From the NCBI GenBank assembly GCA_963929535.1, contig CAWVIZ010000011.1:248001-312000 (forward strand): a stretch of DNA of 64,000 nt, in the 5' to 3' direction. Made by a program: the position numbers and the translations under genes. The stretch comes from Pullilachnospira sp963929535. GTDB lineage: Bacteria; Bacillota; Clostridia; Lachnospirales; Lachnospiraceae. The notes under the pieces are model-generated. The model saw only the letters and a list, made by a program, of their open reading frames with translations, made no database searches and was not told the DNA's origin. Numbering within the stretch: the stretch's first letter is position 1; each line of letters opens with the position of its first letter. Shown piece after piece: positions 42,774 to 51,677 of the stretch.

Positions 42774-43859
42774 ATGAGCAGTAAGTTGAAAGTAGGTATC
42801 CTGGGAGCCACCGGAATGGTGGGACAGAGATTTATTTCCCTGCTGGAGAACCATCCCTGGTTTGAAGTGGTAACAGTGGCAGCAAGTCCCAGAAGCGCCG
42901 GGAAGACGTATGAGGAGGCCGTAGGAGGCCGCTGGAAGATGGATACGCCCATGCCAGAGGCTGTGAAGAAGCTGGTGGTTATGAACGTGAATGAGGTGGA
43001 GCAGGTGGCTTCCACCGTGGATTTTGTATTTTCCGCTGTGGACATGAGCAAGGAGGAGATCCGCGCCATCGAGGAAGCGTATGCAAAGACGGAGACGCCG
43101 GTGGTGTCCAACAACAGTGCCCACAGATGGACGCCGGATGTTCCCATGGTAGTGCCGGAGATCAACCCGGAGCATTTCGATGTGATCCAGTTCCAGAAGA
43201 AGCGTCTGGGAACCACCAGAGGATTCATTGCCGTGAAGCCCAACTGTTCCATTCAGAGCTATGCTCCGGTACTGACCGCATGGAAGGAATTCGAGCCCTA
43301 TGAGGTGGTAGCCACCACGTATCAGGCGATTTCCGGAGCCGGGAAGACCTTTAAGGACTGGCCGGAGATGGAAGGGAACATCATTCCTTATATCGGCGGA
43401 GAAGAGGAAAAGAGTGAGCAGGAGCCTCTGAGACTGTGGGGACATATTGAAGATGGCGTGATCGTGAAGGCCCAGGAGCCGGTGATCACCTGCCAGTGTG
43501 TCCGTGTGCCGGTGCTGAACGGCCATACGGCGGCGGTGTTCGTAAAGTTCCGTAAGAAGGTGTCAAAGGAGCAGCTGATCGAAAAACTGGTGAGTTTTCG
43601 GGGACTGCCCCAGGAACTTGCGCTTCCCAGCGCGCCGAAGCAGTTTATCCAGTATCTGGAGGAGGACAATCGTCCCCAGGTGCGGGAGGATGTGGATTAT
43701 GAGAATGGAATGGGCGTCAGTGTGGGCCGGCTGAGAGAGGATACGGTTTACGACTGGAAGTTCATCGGACTTTCCCATAATACAGTAAGAGGAGCAGCCG
43801 GAGGAGCAATTCTTTGTGCCGAGACGCTGAAAGCCAAGGGCTATATTACAGAGAAGTAA
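42774..43859 (+). CDS. asd: Aspartate-semialdehyde dehydrogenase
   Basis: Asd reduces aspartyl phosphate to aspartate semialdehyde on the route to lysine, diaminopimelate, methionine and threonine. The NADP fold starts GILGATGMVGQRFISLL. The active cysteine is in VKPNCSIQSY, with acid/base His in RVPVLNGHTAAVFV. At 361 residues with the PNCSIQ and AISGAGKTFKDWPEM pattern it is the archaeal/fungal-like (Hom2) type rather than the E. coli type. ATG 42774 follows GAGGAGTG; ATG 42756 has no site. Confidence 0.9.
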   Translation: MSSKLKVGILGATGMVGQRFISLLENHPWFEVVTVAASPRSAGKTYEEAVGGRWKMDTPMPEAVKKLVVMNVNEVEQVASTVDFVFSAVDMSKEEIRAIEEAYAKTETPVVSNNSAHRWTPDVPMVVPEINPEHFDVIQFQKKRLGTTRGFIAVKPNCSIQSYAPVLTAWKEFEPYEVVATTYQAISGAGKTFKDWPEMEGNIIPYIGGEEEKSEQEPLRLWGHIEDGVIVKAQEPVITCQCVRVPVLNGHTAAVFVKFRKKVSKEQLIEKLVSFRGLPQELALPSAPKQFIQYLEEDNRPQVREDVDYENGMGVSVGRLREDTVYDWKFIGLSHNTVRGAAGGAILCAETLKAKGYITEK

Positions 43860-43887
43860 AGCAGTTTGCGGGCTGTAACGAAAGAAT

Positions 43888-43920
43888 TCCCTCGGGAAAC
43901 GGTTTCCCGGGGGATTTTCC
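43888..43920 (+). terminator. Terminator after asd
   Basis: A 13-bp stem with one G-T pair, TCCCTCGGGAAAC (43888-43900) and GTTTCCCGGGGGA (43902-43914), is followed by TTTTCCTT. It ends 20 bases before selD. Confidence 0.75.
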
Positions 43921-43940
43921 TTGATAAAGGAGGACAGAGC

Positions 43941-44984
43941 ATGGATGGAAAAAGTACACAGATCCGGCTGACGGAGCTGGCGGACGCCTGCGGATGCGCG
44001 GCAAAGATGGAACCCCGCCTGCTTTCCCAGGTTCTGGAGGGAATCTGCAGAGGAGAGGATGAGCGCCTGCTGGTGGGGACAGAGAATTCCGACGATGCAG
44101 CGGTTTACCGGATCAATGAGGAGATCGCCATGATCCAGACACTGGATTTTTTTCCTCCCATGGTGGATGATCCTTACTGCTTCGGTCAGGTGGCGGCAGC
44201 CAATGCCCTGAGCGATGTCTACGCGATGGGGGGAGAACCCAAGCTGGCACTGAATATCGCTGCGTTTCCCTCAGGTCTGGATACGGAGATCTTGAGAAAG
44301 ATCCTTAAGGGCGGGGCGGACAAGGTAAGGGAGGCCGGAGCAGTGCTGGCCGGCGGCCATACCATCCGGGACAAAACTCCCAAGTACGGGCTGTCTGTCA
44401 CGGGGTTTGTTCATCCCCGGCGGATCTGGAAGAACTGCGGAGCCAGACCGGGTGACTGTCTGGTGCTGACCAAGCCCCTGGGAGTGGGGGTGACGAATAC
44501 GGCGGTGAAGGCCGGTATGGCATCGGAAAAGGCCGGGGAGAAGGTCCGGAAGGTGATGACTGCTCTGAACCGGTATGCCAGGGACGCGGCGGCGGAGTAT
44601 TCTGTGAATGCCTGCACGGATATCACCGGATTCGGCCTTCTTGGCCATCTCCTGGAGATGGCCAGGGGAAGCGGTGTTGCTTTCCGCATCCGCAGCAGCA
44701 GCATCCCTGTACTGGAGGAGGCAAAAGAGTATGCCTCCATGGGATTGGTGCCGGTGGGCGCCTACCGGAACCGGGAGTTCGCTGGTCCTCATGTACGGAT
44801 GTACGGGGTGGAAGAATGGATGCAGGATCTGCTGTTTGATCCCCAGACATCAGGAGGCCTGTGTTTTTCCCTGCCCGAGGAGCAGGCCGGCAGGCTTTGC
44901 CAGAAGCTTTCTGAGAGTGACATTCCGGCGGCGGTGATCGGAGCTGCGGAGGAGAAGCAGGAGAAATTCCTGCTGGTGGAATGA
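43941..44984 (+). CDS. selD: Selenide, water dikinase (selenophosphate synthetase)
   Basis: SelD makes selenophosphate from selenide and ATP, the selenium donor for selenocysteine, selenouridine and Se-cofactors. The catalytic region is ACGCAAKMEP: the Cys three places before Lys matches the catalytic Cys of E. coli SelD, so this is a Cys form, not a selenoprotein. ATP and Mg motifs are ENSDDAAVYRI, DFFPPMVDDPYCFGQVAAAN and LAGGHTIRD. 347 residues; ATG follows AAAGGAGG. It overlaps moaA by four bases. The selA/selB/tRNA-Sec set is not in the window. Confidence 0.9.
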   Translation: MDGKSTQIRLTELADACGCAAKMEPRLLSQVLEGICRGEDERLLVGTENSDDAAVYRINEEIAMIQTLDFFPPMVDDPYCFGQVAAANALSDVYAMGGEPKLALNIAAFPSGLDTEILRKILKGGADKVREAGAVLAGGHTIRDKTPKYGLSVTGFVHPRRIWKNCGARPGDCLVLTKPLGVGVTNTAVKAGMASEKAGEKVRKVMTALNRYARDAAAEYSVNACTDITGFGLLGHLLEMARGSGVAFRIRSSSIPVLEEAKEYASMGLVPVGAYRNREFAGPHVRMYGVEEWMQDLLFDPQTSGGLCFSLPEEQAGRLCQKLSESDIPAAVIGAAEEKQEKFLLVE

Positions 44985-45970
44985 TGATGACAGATGGAAA
45001 AGGACGGAAAATCGATTACGTGAGGATTTCTCTCACAGACAGGTGTAATCTGCGCTGCTGTTACTGTATGCCCCGAGAGGGAGACTGCCGGATGGCGGCC
45101 GGGAATAGGATGACGGATGAGGAAATCATCCGTATCTGCCGTATTCTGGCCGGTCTGGGGATCCGGAAGGTGAAACTCACCGGAGGAGAACCGCTTCTGA
45201 GAGCCGGGCTGGACCGCCTGACGGAACGTCTGCTGGCGGTGGACGGGATCCGGCAGGTGACTCTGACCACCAACGGAATCTTGCTGAAGGAACAGCTTCC
45301 CGGGCTTCTTCGGGCCGGGATTTCCGGGGTGAACATCAGTCTGGATTCCATGGACCGCCAGCTTTACCGGAAAATCACCGGAAGAGATCAGTATGAGCAG
45401 GCTCTGGAAGGTCTGACGGCGGCCATAAAGGAGAGCGGTCGGCTGAATGTGAAGGTGAACATGGTTCCCATGCGGGGGATCAACGAGAGCCAGATCCTTC
45501 CGGTCGCGTCTCTGGCCAGAAATTATCCCATGGCAGTACGGTTTATCGAGATGATGCCCATCGGTTTGGGAAGAGAATACAGAGGTCTGTGTGAGACCGA
45601 AGTGAGGGAAATTCTGGAGAATGCTTTTGGTGTCCTGGAAAAGACGGAAGAAGTACGGGGAAACGGACCTGCCAGATATTGGAAACCTCCGGCTTTTTTG
45701 GGATGCGTGGGATTTATCAGCGCAGTGAGCCACAGGTTCTGCGGGGAATGTGACAGGATCCGGCTGACGGCTGACGGATTTCTCAAAACGTGCCTGCAGT
45801 ATGAGGCCGGGACGGATCTGGGCCGTCTCCTGAGGGAAAACAGGACAGACCGGGAGCTGGAGGAGGCTGTGAGAAGGGCTGTACAGGAGAAGCCTGCCGG
45901 GCATGTGTTCGGCGGAGGACAGGAAGAGGCAGAACTGGAGCACAGGCATATGTCCTGCATTGGAGGATAG
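44981..45970 (+). CDS. moaA: GTP 3',8-cyclase MoaA (molybdenum cofactor synthesis)
   Basis: This radical-SAM enzyme performs the first step of molybdopterin synthesis. The N-terminal cluster motif is CNLRCCYC and KLTGGEPLLR is the SAM region. The C-terminal cluster motif is RFCGECDRIRL with a later Cys in LKTCLQYEAG, and the protein ends in the required Gly-Gly. 329 residues. It is translationally coupled to selD (ATGA overlap) and followed within nine bases by topB. The pairing with selD suggests a selenium-dependent molybdenum enzyme elsewhere in the genome; that is inference. Confidence 0.9.
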   Translation: MMMTDGKGRKIDYVRISLTDRCNLRCCYCMPREGDCRMAAGNRMTDEEIIRICRILAGLGIRKVKLTGGEPLLRAGLDRLTERLLAVDGIRQVTLTTNGILLKEQLPGLLRAGISGVNISLDSMDRQLYRKITGRDQYEQALEGLTAAIKESGRLNVKVNMVPMRGINESQILPVASLARNYPMAVRFIEMMPIGLGREYRGLCETEVREILENAFGVLEKTEEVRGNGPARYWKPPAFLGCVGFISAVSHRFCGECDRIRLTADGFLKTCLQYEAGTDLGRLLRENRTDRELEEAVRRAVQEKPAGHVFGGGQEEAELEHRHMSCIGG

Positions 45971-45978
45971 AAGAAAGA

Positions 45979-48018
45979 ATGAGCAAATCACTGTTTATCG
46001 CAGAGAAGCCCAGCGTGGCTCAGGAATTCGCCAGAGTCCTGAAGCTTACGGCCAGGCGGCAGGACGGGTATCTGGAGGGAGAGAACACCATTGTTACCTG
46101 GTGTGTAGGTCATCTGGTCACCATGAGTTATCCCGAGGCATACGACATAAAATATAAAAGGTGGAGTCTGGAGACGCTCCCGTTTCTTCCCGGAGAGTTC
46201 AAGTACGAGGTGATCCCGTCGGTGAAGAAGCAGTATGATATTGTCAGCGGTCTTCTGAACCGTCCGGATGTGACCACTATTTATGTCTGCACCGATTCCG
46301 GGCGGGAAGGAGAGTATATTTACCGGCTGGTGGCCATGATGGCGGGGGTGAAGGGAAAACAGCAGCGGCGGGTATGGATCGACTCCCAGACGGAGGAGGA
46401 GATCATCCGGGGAATCCGGGAGGCCAGGGATCTGAGCGATTACGATAATCTGGCAGATTCCGCCTATCTGCGGGCCAAGGAGGACTATCTGATGGGGATC
46501 AATTTCTCCAGGCTTCTGACCCTGCGGTACGGCAACAGTATTTCCAGTTATCTGGGGAGCAAGTATCAGGTGATTTCCGTGGGCCGGGTGATGACCTGTG
46601 TGCTGGGAATGGTGGTCCGGCGGGAGCGGGAGATCCGGGAATTTGTAAAGACTCCCTTCTACCGGGTGCTGGGGAAATTTTCCCTGGAGGGCCGGGAATT
46701 TGAGGGGGAATGGAGGGCTGTGGAAGGCAGCCGGTATTTTCAGTCTCCCTGTCTTTACAAGGAAAACGGATTCAAGGAGAAAAAACACGCGGAGATCCTG
46801 AAGGCTTATCTGGAAGAGACCAGCCGGGCGGATACCCAACAGGAGGTTCCCTGTGGGATCCTGGAAAAGATCGAGAAGAAGAAGGAAAAGAAAAATCCGC
46901 CCCTTCTGTACAATCTGGCCGAGCTGCAGAATGACTGCTCCCGGATGTTTAAGATCAGTCCCGATGAGACTTTGCGGATCGTCCAGGAGCTGTATGAAAA
47001 GAAACTGGTGACGTATCCAAGAACGGATGCCCGGGTGCTTTCCACGGCAGTGGCCAAGGAGATCTCCCGGAATATCCGGGGGATTTCCCGGATTCCGCAG
47101 ATGGAGGGATTTGCCGCGGAAATCCTGGAGACAGGGAGCTGGAAGAATATTGCCGGGACCCGGTATGTCAACGATAAGCAGATCACAGATCACTACGCCA
47201 TCATTCCCACCGGGCAGGGGCTTCCTGCCCTGGGAAAGGTTTCCGCCATGGCCCAGAAGGTTTATCAGGTGATCGTGCGGAGATTTCTGAGCATCTTTTA
47301 TCCTCCCGCTGTATACCAGAAGGTGAGCCTGACGGCCGCCGTGAAGGAAGAACGCCTGTTTGCCAGTTTTAAGGTACTGGTGGAGGAAGGATATCTGAAG
47401 GTGGCCAACGTGCCCTCCAGAACATCCGGAGAGACAAAGGCGGAGAAAGAGGGGACGGAGGATGTGGCCTGCGACGCCCAGTTTCTGGAAATCCTGCAGA
47501 AGCTGAAGAAGGGGGCGAGGCTTCCGGTGGAGGAGTTCTTTATCAAAGAAGGGGAAACCTCACCGCCAAAGAGATACAATTCCGGAACGATGATCCTGGC
47601 CATGGAAAATGCCGGACAGCTGATCGAGGATGAGGAGCTGCGGGCTCAGATCAAGGGCAGCGGTATCGGCACCAGCGCCACCAGAGCGGAGATCCTGAAA
47701 AAACTGGTGAACATCAAGTATATCGCTCTGAACAAAAAAACACAGATCATCACTCCCACCCAGCTGGGAGAGATGATCTATGAGGTGGTCAACGCCTCTA
47801 TCCGTTCGCTTCTGAATCCGGAGCTGACGGCAAGCTGGGAAAAGGGACTGACCTATGTGGCGGAGGGATCCATCACCTCCCGGGAATACATGGATAAGCT
47901 GGAGCACTTTATCCGGGTGCGCACCAGCGGTGTGATGAAGCTGAACAATCAGTATGCGCTCCGCGCGCTGTACGATAATATCGCGGTCAATTATAAGAAA
48001 TCGTCAGTCCGGCCGTAA
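45979..48018 (+). CDS. topB: DNA topoisomerase III
   Basis: This type IA topoisomerase (679 residues) relaxes or decatenates DNA via a tyrosine link. The TOPRIM domain starts SLFIAEKPSVAQEFARVLK and has acidic residues in VCTDSGREGEYIYR. The active tyrosine is in KLVTYPRTDARVLS, and the C-terminal domain includes IGTSATRAEILKKL. There is no C-terminal zinc finger. AAGAAAGA is a weak ribosome site, and proximity to moaA suggests coupling. This is the chromosomal-type length; plasmid or conjugative-element TopB is also possible, but no such genes surround it. Confidence 0.9.
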   Translation: MSKSLFIAEKPSVAQEFARVLKLTARRQDGYLEGENTIVTWCVGHLVTMSYPEAYDIKYKRWSLETLPFLPGEFKYEVIPSVKKQYDIVSGLLNRPDVTTIYVCTDSGREGEYIYRLVAMMAGVKGKQQRRVWIDSQTEEEIIRGIREARDLSDYDNLADSAYLRAKEDYLMGINFSRLLTLRYGNSISSYLGSKYQVISVGRVMTCVLGMVVRREREIREFVKTPFYRVLGKFSLEGREFEGEWRAVEGSRYFQSPCLYKENGFKEKKHAEILKAYLEETSRADTQQEVPCGILEKIEKKKEKKNPPLLYNLAELQNDCSRMFKISPDETLRIVQELYEKKLVTYPRTDARVLSTAVAKEISRNIRGISRIPQMEGFAAEILETGSWKNIAGTRYVNDKQITDHYAIIPTGQGLPALGKVSAMAQKVYQVIVRRFLSIFYPPAVYQKVSLTAAVKEERLFASFKVLVEEGYLKVANVPSRTSGETKAEKEGTEDVACDAQFLEILQKLKKGARLPVEEFFIKEGETSPPKRYNSGTMILAMENAGQLIEDEELRAQIKGSGIGTSATRAEILKKLVNIKYIALNKKTQIITPTQLGEMIYEVVNASIRSLLNPELTASWEKGLTYVAEGSITSREYMDKLEHFIRVRTSGVMKLNNQYALRALYDNIAVNYKKSSVRP

Positions 48019-48046
48019 CAGTCTGGCCTTCCGGCTTTACTGTCAC
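48015..48046 (+). repeat. 32-bp palindromic repeat family, member 3
   Basis: GTAACAGT (48015-48022) and ACTGTCAC (48039-48046) surround GGCCTTCCGGC, a variant of the unit at 42611. It starts on the topB stop codon. Confidence 0.6.
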
Positions 48047-48081
48047 ATATACTGATAAATGAAAAAAGGAGGAAAATCAGA

Positions 48082-48759
48082 ATGGGAATGGAAGCGATTA
48101 CCATCAGCAGCCTGTACGACCTGAACGAGACGATCGCTGCTGAGCTGTTTGAGGGAAAGACGTACCCCTGGGAGGTGCTGCCTCTCATCAAGGAATTTAT
48201 TGTCAGGCTGGGAAATACCCTGGATCCCGGGGAGTATGACCGGGTGGGGGACGATATCTGGGTGGCAAAATCCGCCAGCATCGCGCCTACAGCGGCGATC
48301 AACGGCCCCTGCATCATTGGAAAGGACGCCGAGATCCGCCAGTGCGCCTTTATCCGGGGCAGCGCCATTGTGGGAGAGGGGGCAGTGGTGGGAAATTCCA
48401 CGGAACTGAAAAATGTGATCCTGTTCAATAAGGTGCAGGTACCCCATTACAACTATGTGGGAGATTCCATTCTGGGATACAAAGCCCATATGGGCGCCGG
48501 CTCCATTACCTCCAATGTGAAGTCCGACAAAAAACTGGTGGTTATCCACGGGGAGGATTACCAGATCGAGACAGGTCTGAAAAAGTTTGGGGCCATGCTG
48601 GGAGACTGCGTGGAAGTGGGCTGCAACTCTGTACTGAATCCGGGAACTGTGGTGGGAAGAGAGACGAATATCTACCCTCTGTCCTCTGTGAGGGGTGTGG
48701 TTCCGGAAAATAGTATTTTCAAAAATCGTCAAGAAATTGTAAAGAAAATTCAGGCATAA
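48082..48759 (+). CDS. Left-handed beta-helix acyltransferase, GlmU C-domain-like
   Basis: This 225-residue protein is built mostly of hexapeptide repeats (ASIAPTAAINGPCIIGKDAEI, and GAVVGNSTELKNVILF) like the acetyltransferase half of GlmU, but without the uridyltransferase half. KVQVPHYNYVGDSILGYKAHM contains the His and Tyr typical of the GlmU active site, so acetyl transfer to an amino-sugar phosphate is plausible. AAAAGGAGGAAAA precedes the ATG. It stands alone between topB and an ABC exporter. A full glmU is probably elsewhere. Confidence 0.75.
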   Translation: MGMEAITISSLYDLNETIAAELFEGKTYPWEVLPLIKEFIVRLGNTLDPGEYDRVGDDIWVAKSASIAPTAAINGPCIIGKDAEIRQCAFIRGSAIVGEGAVVGNSTELKNVILFNKVQVPHYNYVGDSILGYKAHMGAGSITSNVKSDKKLVVIHGEDYQIETGLKKFGAMLGDCVEVGCNSVLNPGTVVGRETNIYPLSSVRGVVPENSIFKNRQEIVKKIQA

Positions 48760-48783
48760 TCGTGTATAATAGACCTGTAAAAG

Positions 48784-48822
48784 CGCCGGAAAAGTTTCAG
48801 GAAAAGCTTTTCCGGCGTATTT
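48784..48822 (+). terminator. Terminator before the ABC exporter genes
   Basis: An 11-bp stem, CGCCGGAAAAG (48784-48794) and CTTTTCCGGCG (48807-48817), is followed by TATTTAAAA. Confidence 0.75.
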
Positions 48823-48847
48823 AAAATTCGGGAAAGGCAGGAAGATT

Positions 48848-49690
48848 ATGCTGGAATTAATGAATGTGACAAAATATTACGGAAAAACTCTGGCGGCCGA
48901 TCACGTATCTTTTTCGATCCCTGACGCGGCCATAGGCGTGCTGTTGGGCCCCAACGGCGCGGGAAAATCCACGATCATTAAGAGTATTGCCGGGCTGCTG
49001 AAGTATGAGGGAGGGATCGGGATCCAGGGGATGGATGCCAGGGACAGGCAGGCAAAGGCCATGTTTGCCTATGTGCCGGAGATCCCTGCCATGTATCATG
49101 CGCTGACAGTGGAGGAACATATGGAATTTATCCGCAGGGCTTACCGCCTGTCTGTGGATGATGGAGAGGTACAGGCGCTTCTGGAGAGGTTTGAGCTTTG
49201 GGATAAACGGGATAAACTGGGGGACGAGCTGTCCAAGGGAATGATGCAGAAGGTGAGTATCTGCTGTGCGCTGCTGATCCATCCCCGGGTGATCCTTCTG
49301 GATGAACCCATGGTGGGACTGGATCCCAAGGCGATCAAAGAGCTGAAGGAGGTGGTCCGCCAGCTGAAGGAGGGCGGAACCACTGTACTGATCAGCACGC
49401 ATATGCTGGAGATGGTCCAGGAGCTGTGGGATTACGTATTTGTGATGGAAAAGGGGAGGATCATTGCCGGATTTGACCGGCAGACTGCCAGAGGGCAGGA
49501 TCTGGACCAGCTGTTCTTCCATGTGACGGAGGGCTGGGAAAAAGCGAACCGTGAGGCAGAGACGGGCGGGCAGGAGGATCGGGACGTTTCCGGAGAAGTC
49601 CGGGCTTCCCAAGAAGGCGCGGAAAGACCAGGCGCCCGGGTAAAGACCGGGAAACGTCTTTTCGGCCGTTCAGGGAGAGAGGAGGAATAG
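48848..49690 (+). CDS. ABC exporter ATPase
   Basis: This is an ATP-binding subunit (280 residues) of an ABC-2-type exporter: Walker A GPNGAGKST, signature ELSKGMMQK, Walker B VILLDEPMVGLD and ISTHMLE. The C-terminal 60 residues after about 220 are a charged extension (ETGGQEDRDVSGEVRASQEG) unlike the usual core, and end at a basic SGREEE. It is immediately followed (three bases) by its permease. Substrate unknown; EcsA-like or YtrB-like roles are possible. Confidence 0.85.
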   Translation: MLELMNVTKYYGKTLAADHVSFSIPDAAIGVLLGPNGAGKSTIIKSIAGLLKYEGGIGIQGMDARDRQAKAMFAYVPEIPAMYHALTVEEHMEFIRRAYRLSVDDGEVQALLERFELWDKRDKLGDELSKGMMQKVSICCALLIHPRVILLDEPMVGLDPKAIKELKEVVRQLKEGGTTVLISTHMLEMVQELWDYVFVMEKGRIIAGFDRQTARGQDLDQLFFHVTEGWEKANREAETGGQEDRDVSGEVRASQEGAERPGARVKTGKRLFGRSGREEE

Positions 49691-49693
49691 CAT

Positions 49694-51268
49694 ATGAGTA
49701 TGTATTTCTATCTCTACCGGAAGCTGTGGATGAACCGGGTAAAAAAATTAGTCAGGAAGCCGGCGGCACTCATCTATACCATTGTGATCATAGCCTATTT
49801 TGTATGGATGTTTGTGATGCTGAACGACTGGCTGGTAAACAGCAGTTACGGAACGCCCAGAAATCTGACCCGGGTGCTCTGTGTGATCGCGTTGTATCTG
49901 ACCCCGGCGAATTTTGCCTCCTATGCCAGAAGAAAAGGGCTGATCTTTCTTCCCAGTGATGTGCATTTTCTCTTTTCTGCTCCGGTCAGTCCCAAGTGGA
50001 ATCTTCTGTATGCCTACGGGAAAAACCTTCTTCTGTCACTGATCGTGGGCGCGGCCATAGTGCCTCTGGGAGTCTATTGGTTTCATGTGCCCCTGTATAA
50101 GACTCTGCTGTATTTTATCGTGGGTACCGTGATGGAAGGAATCCTGGAAGCCTGTATTGTGATTCTGCTGTACGGGAATGAACGGCTGGGGAAGGACGCT
50201 CTTCGCTTTTTCGGCTGGATAATGTATGCCATTCTGGCCTGCTTTGTGCTGGTCGGTGTGTATCTTCTGTACACGGAGGGGTTCCACTGGAATGTGGTAC
50301 TGCAGTATTTTGATGGGGAATGGATCAGCATGATTCCGGTTCTGGGGTGGTCGCTGGCGGCTATGCGCCTGATCATTCTGGGTCCCACCCTGGTGAATGT
50401 GGTGTGTACCATTCTGTATGCGGCCACCTTTGGGGTCCTTCTGGTGATGGCCGTCCGGATGAAATGTACCGGACAGTACTATGAGGATGCCATGAAGTTT
50501 GCGGATGATTACCAGGAGGCTTTAAAGAGGAGCCGTAAGGGTGAAGTGGCCTTTGTGGGCCGGAAAAAGAAATACCGGAGAGAAGCCCGGGTGGCTTACC
50601 GGGGAGGCGGCGCGTCGGCTATTTTTTACCGGCAGCTTCTGGAATACAAAAAGGAGCGCTTTTTTATCTTTGGATTTCTGACACTGGTGTTTCTGGGGGC
50701 CGGGCTGGTACTGGCCTGGCTGGCCATGAGCGGGGACGGATCCCTGCAGACAGGAATAGGCCGTTATTATCTGATTCCCGGAGTGCTGATGTATTTGGGA
50801 TTCATTTTCAGCAGCTATAAGACCCGGTGGGGGACAGAACTGGAAAATCCCTATGTGTATCTGATCCCTGATACGCCCTTCCGGAAAATGTGGTACGCCA
50901 CAGTGATCGATCATATCCGGGCGGCGATCCATGGCGTTCTTTTCCTGGTGCCGGTTATGGTGGGACTGAGGATCGAATGGTGGTATTTTCCCATTTATCT
51001 GCTGATGCAGGTGTGCATGAACGCGGTATCCCTTTATGCCAGCACTGTATGCAGCTATCTGCTGGGAAATGTCAGCGACAATCTGCGGAGGGTTCTGCAC
51101 ATGTTTATCGCATGGTTCGTGATCCTGCTGGCTCTGCCGCTGGCCGGGCTGGTGACTGTGGCCGCGGGAATCGCCGTGGGACTTTTCGCAGGCTGCGCAT
51201 ACTTGGTGCTGCTGGCCGGGCTTCTGGCCTGGGCAGGCTCCAGGAGCTTCGCAAAGATGGAGCAGTAA
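49694..51268 (+). CDS. ABC exporter permease (YthP/EcsB-like layout)
   Basis: This 524-residue multi-pass membrane protein has about ten TM helices in two halves (ALIYTIVIIAYFVWMFVML early, IFGFLTLVFLGAGLVLAWLA in the middle, IAWFVILLALPLAGLVTVAA at the end). A cytoplasmic middle loop of basic residues follows residue 270 (RKKKYRREARVAYRGGG). The pattern resembles putative ABC exporter permeases of Bacillus YthP/YthQ and EcsB. The ATG lies four bases after the ATPase stop; it pairs with that ATPase. The stop is at a place where a deletion joined the next, broken gene. Confidence 0.8.
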   Translation: MSMYFYLYRKLWMNRVKKLVRKPAALIYTIVIIAYFVWMFVMLNDWLVNSSYGTPRNLTRVLCVIALYLTPANFASYARRKGLIFLPSDVHFLFSAPVSPKWNLLYAYGKNLLLSLIVGAAIVPLGVYWFHVPLYKTLLYFIVGTVMEGILEACIVILLYGNERLGKDALRFFGWIMYAILACFVLVGVYLLYTEGFHWNVVLQYFDGEWISMIPVLGWSLAAMRLIILGPTLVNVVCTILYAATFGVLLVMAVRMKCTGQYYEDAMKFADDYQEALKRSRKGEVAFVGRKKKYRREARVAYRGGGASAIFYRQLLEYKKERFFIFGFLTLVFLGAGLVLAWLAMSGDGSLQTGIGRYYLIPGVLMYLGFIFSSYKTRWGTELENPYVYLIPDTPFRKMWYATVIDHIRAAIHGVLFLVPVMVGLRIEWWYFPIYLLMQVCMNAVSLYASTVCSYLLGNVSDNLRRVLHMFIAWFVILLALPLAGLVTVAAGIAVGLFAGCAYLVLLAGLLAWAGSRSFAKMEQ

Positions 51269-51609
51269 CTGATCTTTTTTTTGAGGAGCCCGGACGGGAG
51301 GCGTATCTGATCCGCGAAGGGGAATCCATCGCAGGTTTTCTGATGCTGAACCGTCACTCGGAGACGGGAGAGGAGATTGACTTTGCGGTGGCGGAATTCT
51401 GTATCCTTCCGGTATACAGAAGAGGACATCGGGGAGAATGGGCAATGCGGAGGATATTTGAAACCCACAAAGGGCGTTGGGAGATTAAGTACAACCGGGG
51501 AAATCCCCCGGCGGAGAAATTCTGGGACCGGGTAACGGCCCCGTATAAGAGAAGGATCACCTCCCTGGAGGATGGGGATCAGGTGATCAGCTTCCGCAGC
51601 GATAACTGA
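51268..51609 (+). pseudogene. GNAT-family acetyltransferase, N-terminus lost
   Basis: A remnant of about 113 residues reads TDLFFEEPGREAYLIREGE, then IAGFLMLNR, VAEFCILPVYRRGHRGEWAM (the acetyl-CoA-binding region), and KYNRGNPPAEKFWDRVTA to the end. The first 40 or so residues of the fold are absent, and the sequence starts right behind the stop of the permease gene with no start codon or ribosome site. A deletion that fused the two loci is the simplest explanation. Confidence 0.75.
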
Positions 51610-51677
51610 TCCATACAAGGAAAAGTCCCAGGAATCTGATCCCGATTTTAAGAGGTATGCGGCAGCAAAACGGCGTT

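Noticed and set aside
50890..51609. A 239-residue protein overlapping the ABC permease and ending in an acetyltransferase-like part
   Set aside because: The first part is an out-of-frame reading of the permease gene. Only the part after 51268 has acetyltransferase features, so it is a truncated gene rather than a fusion.
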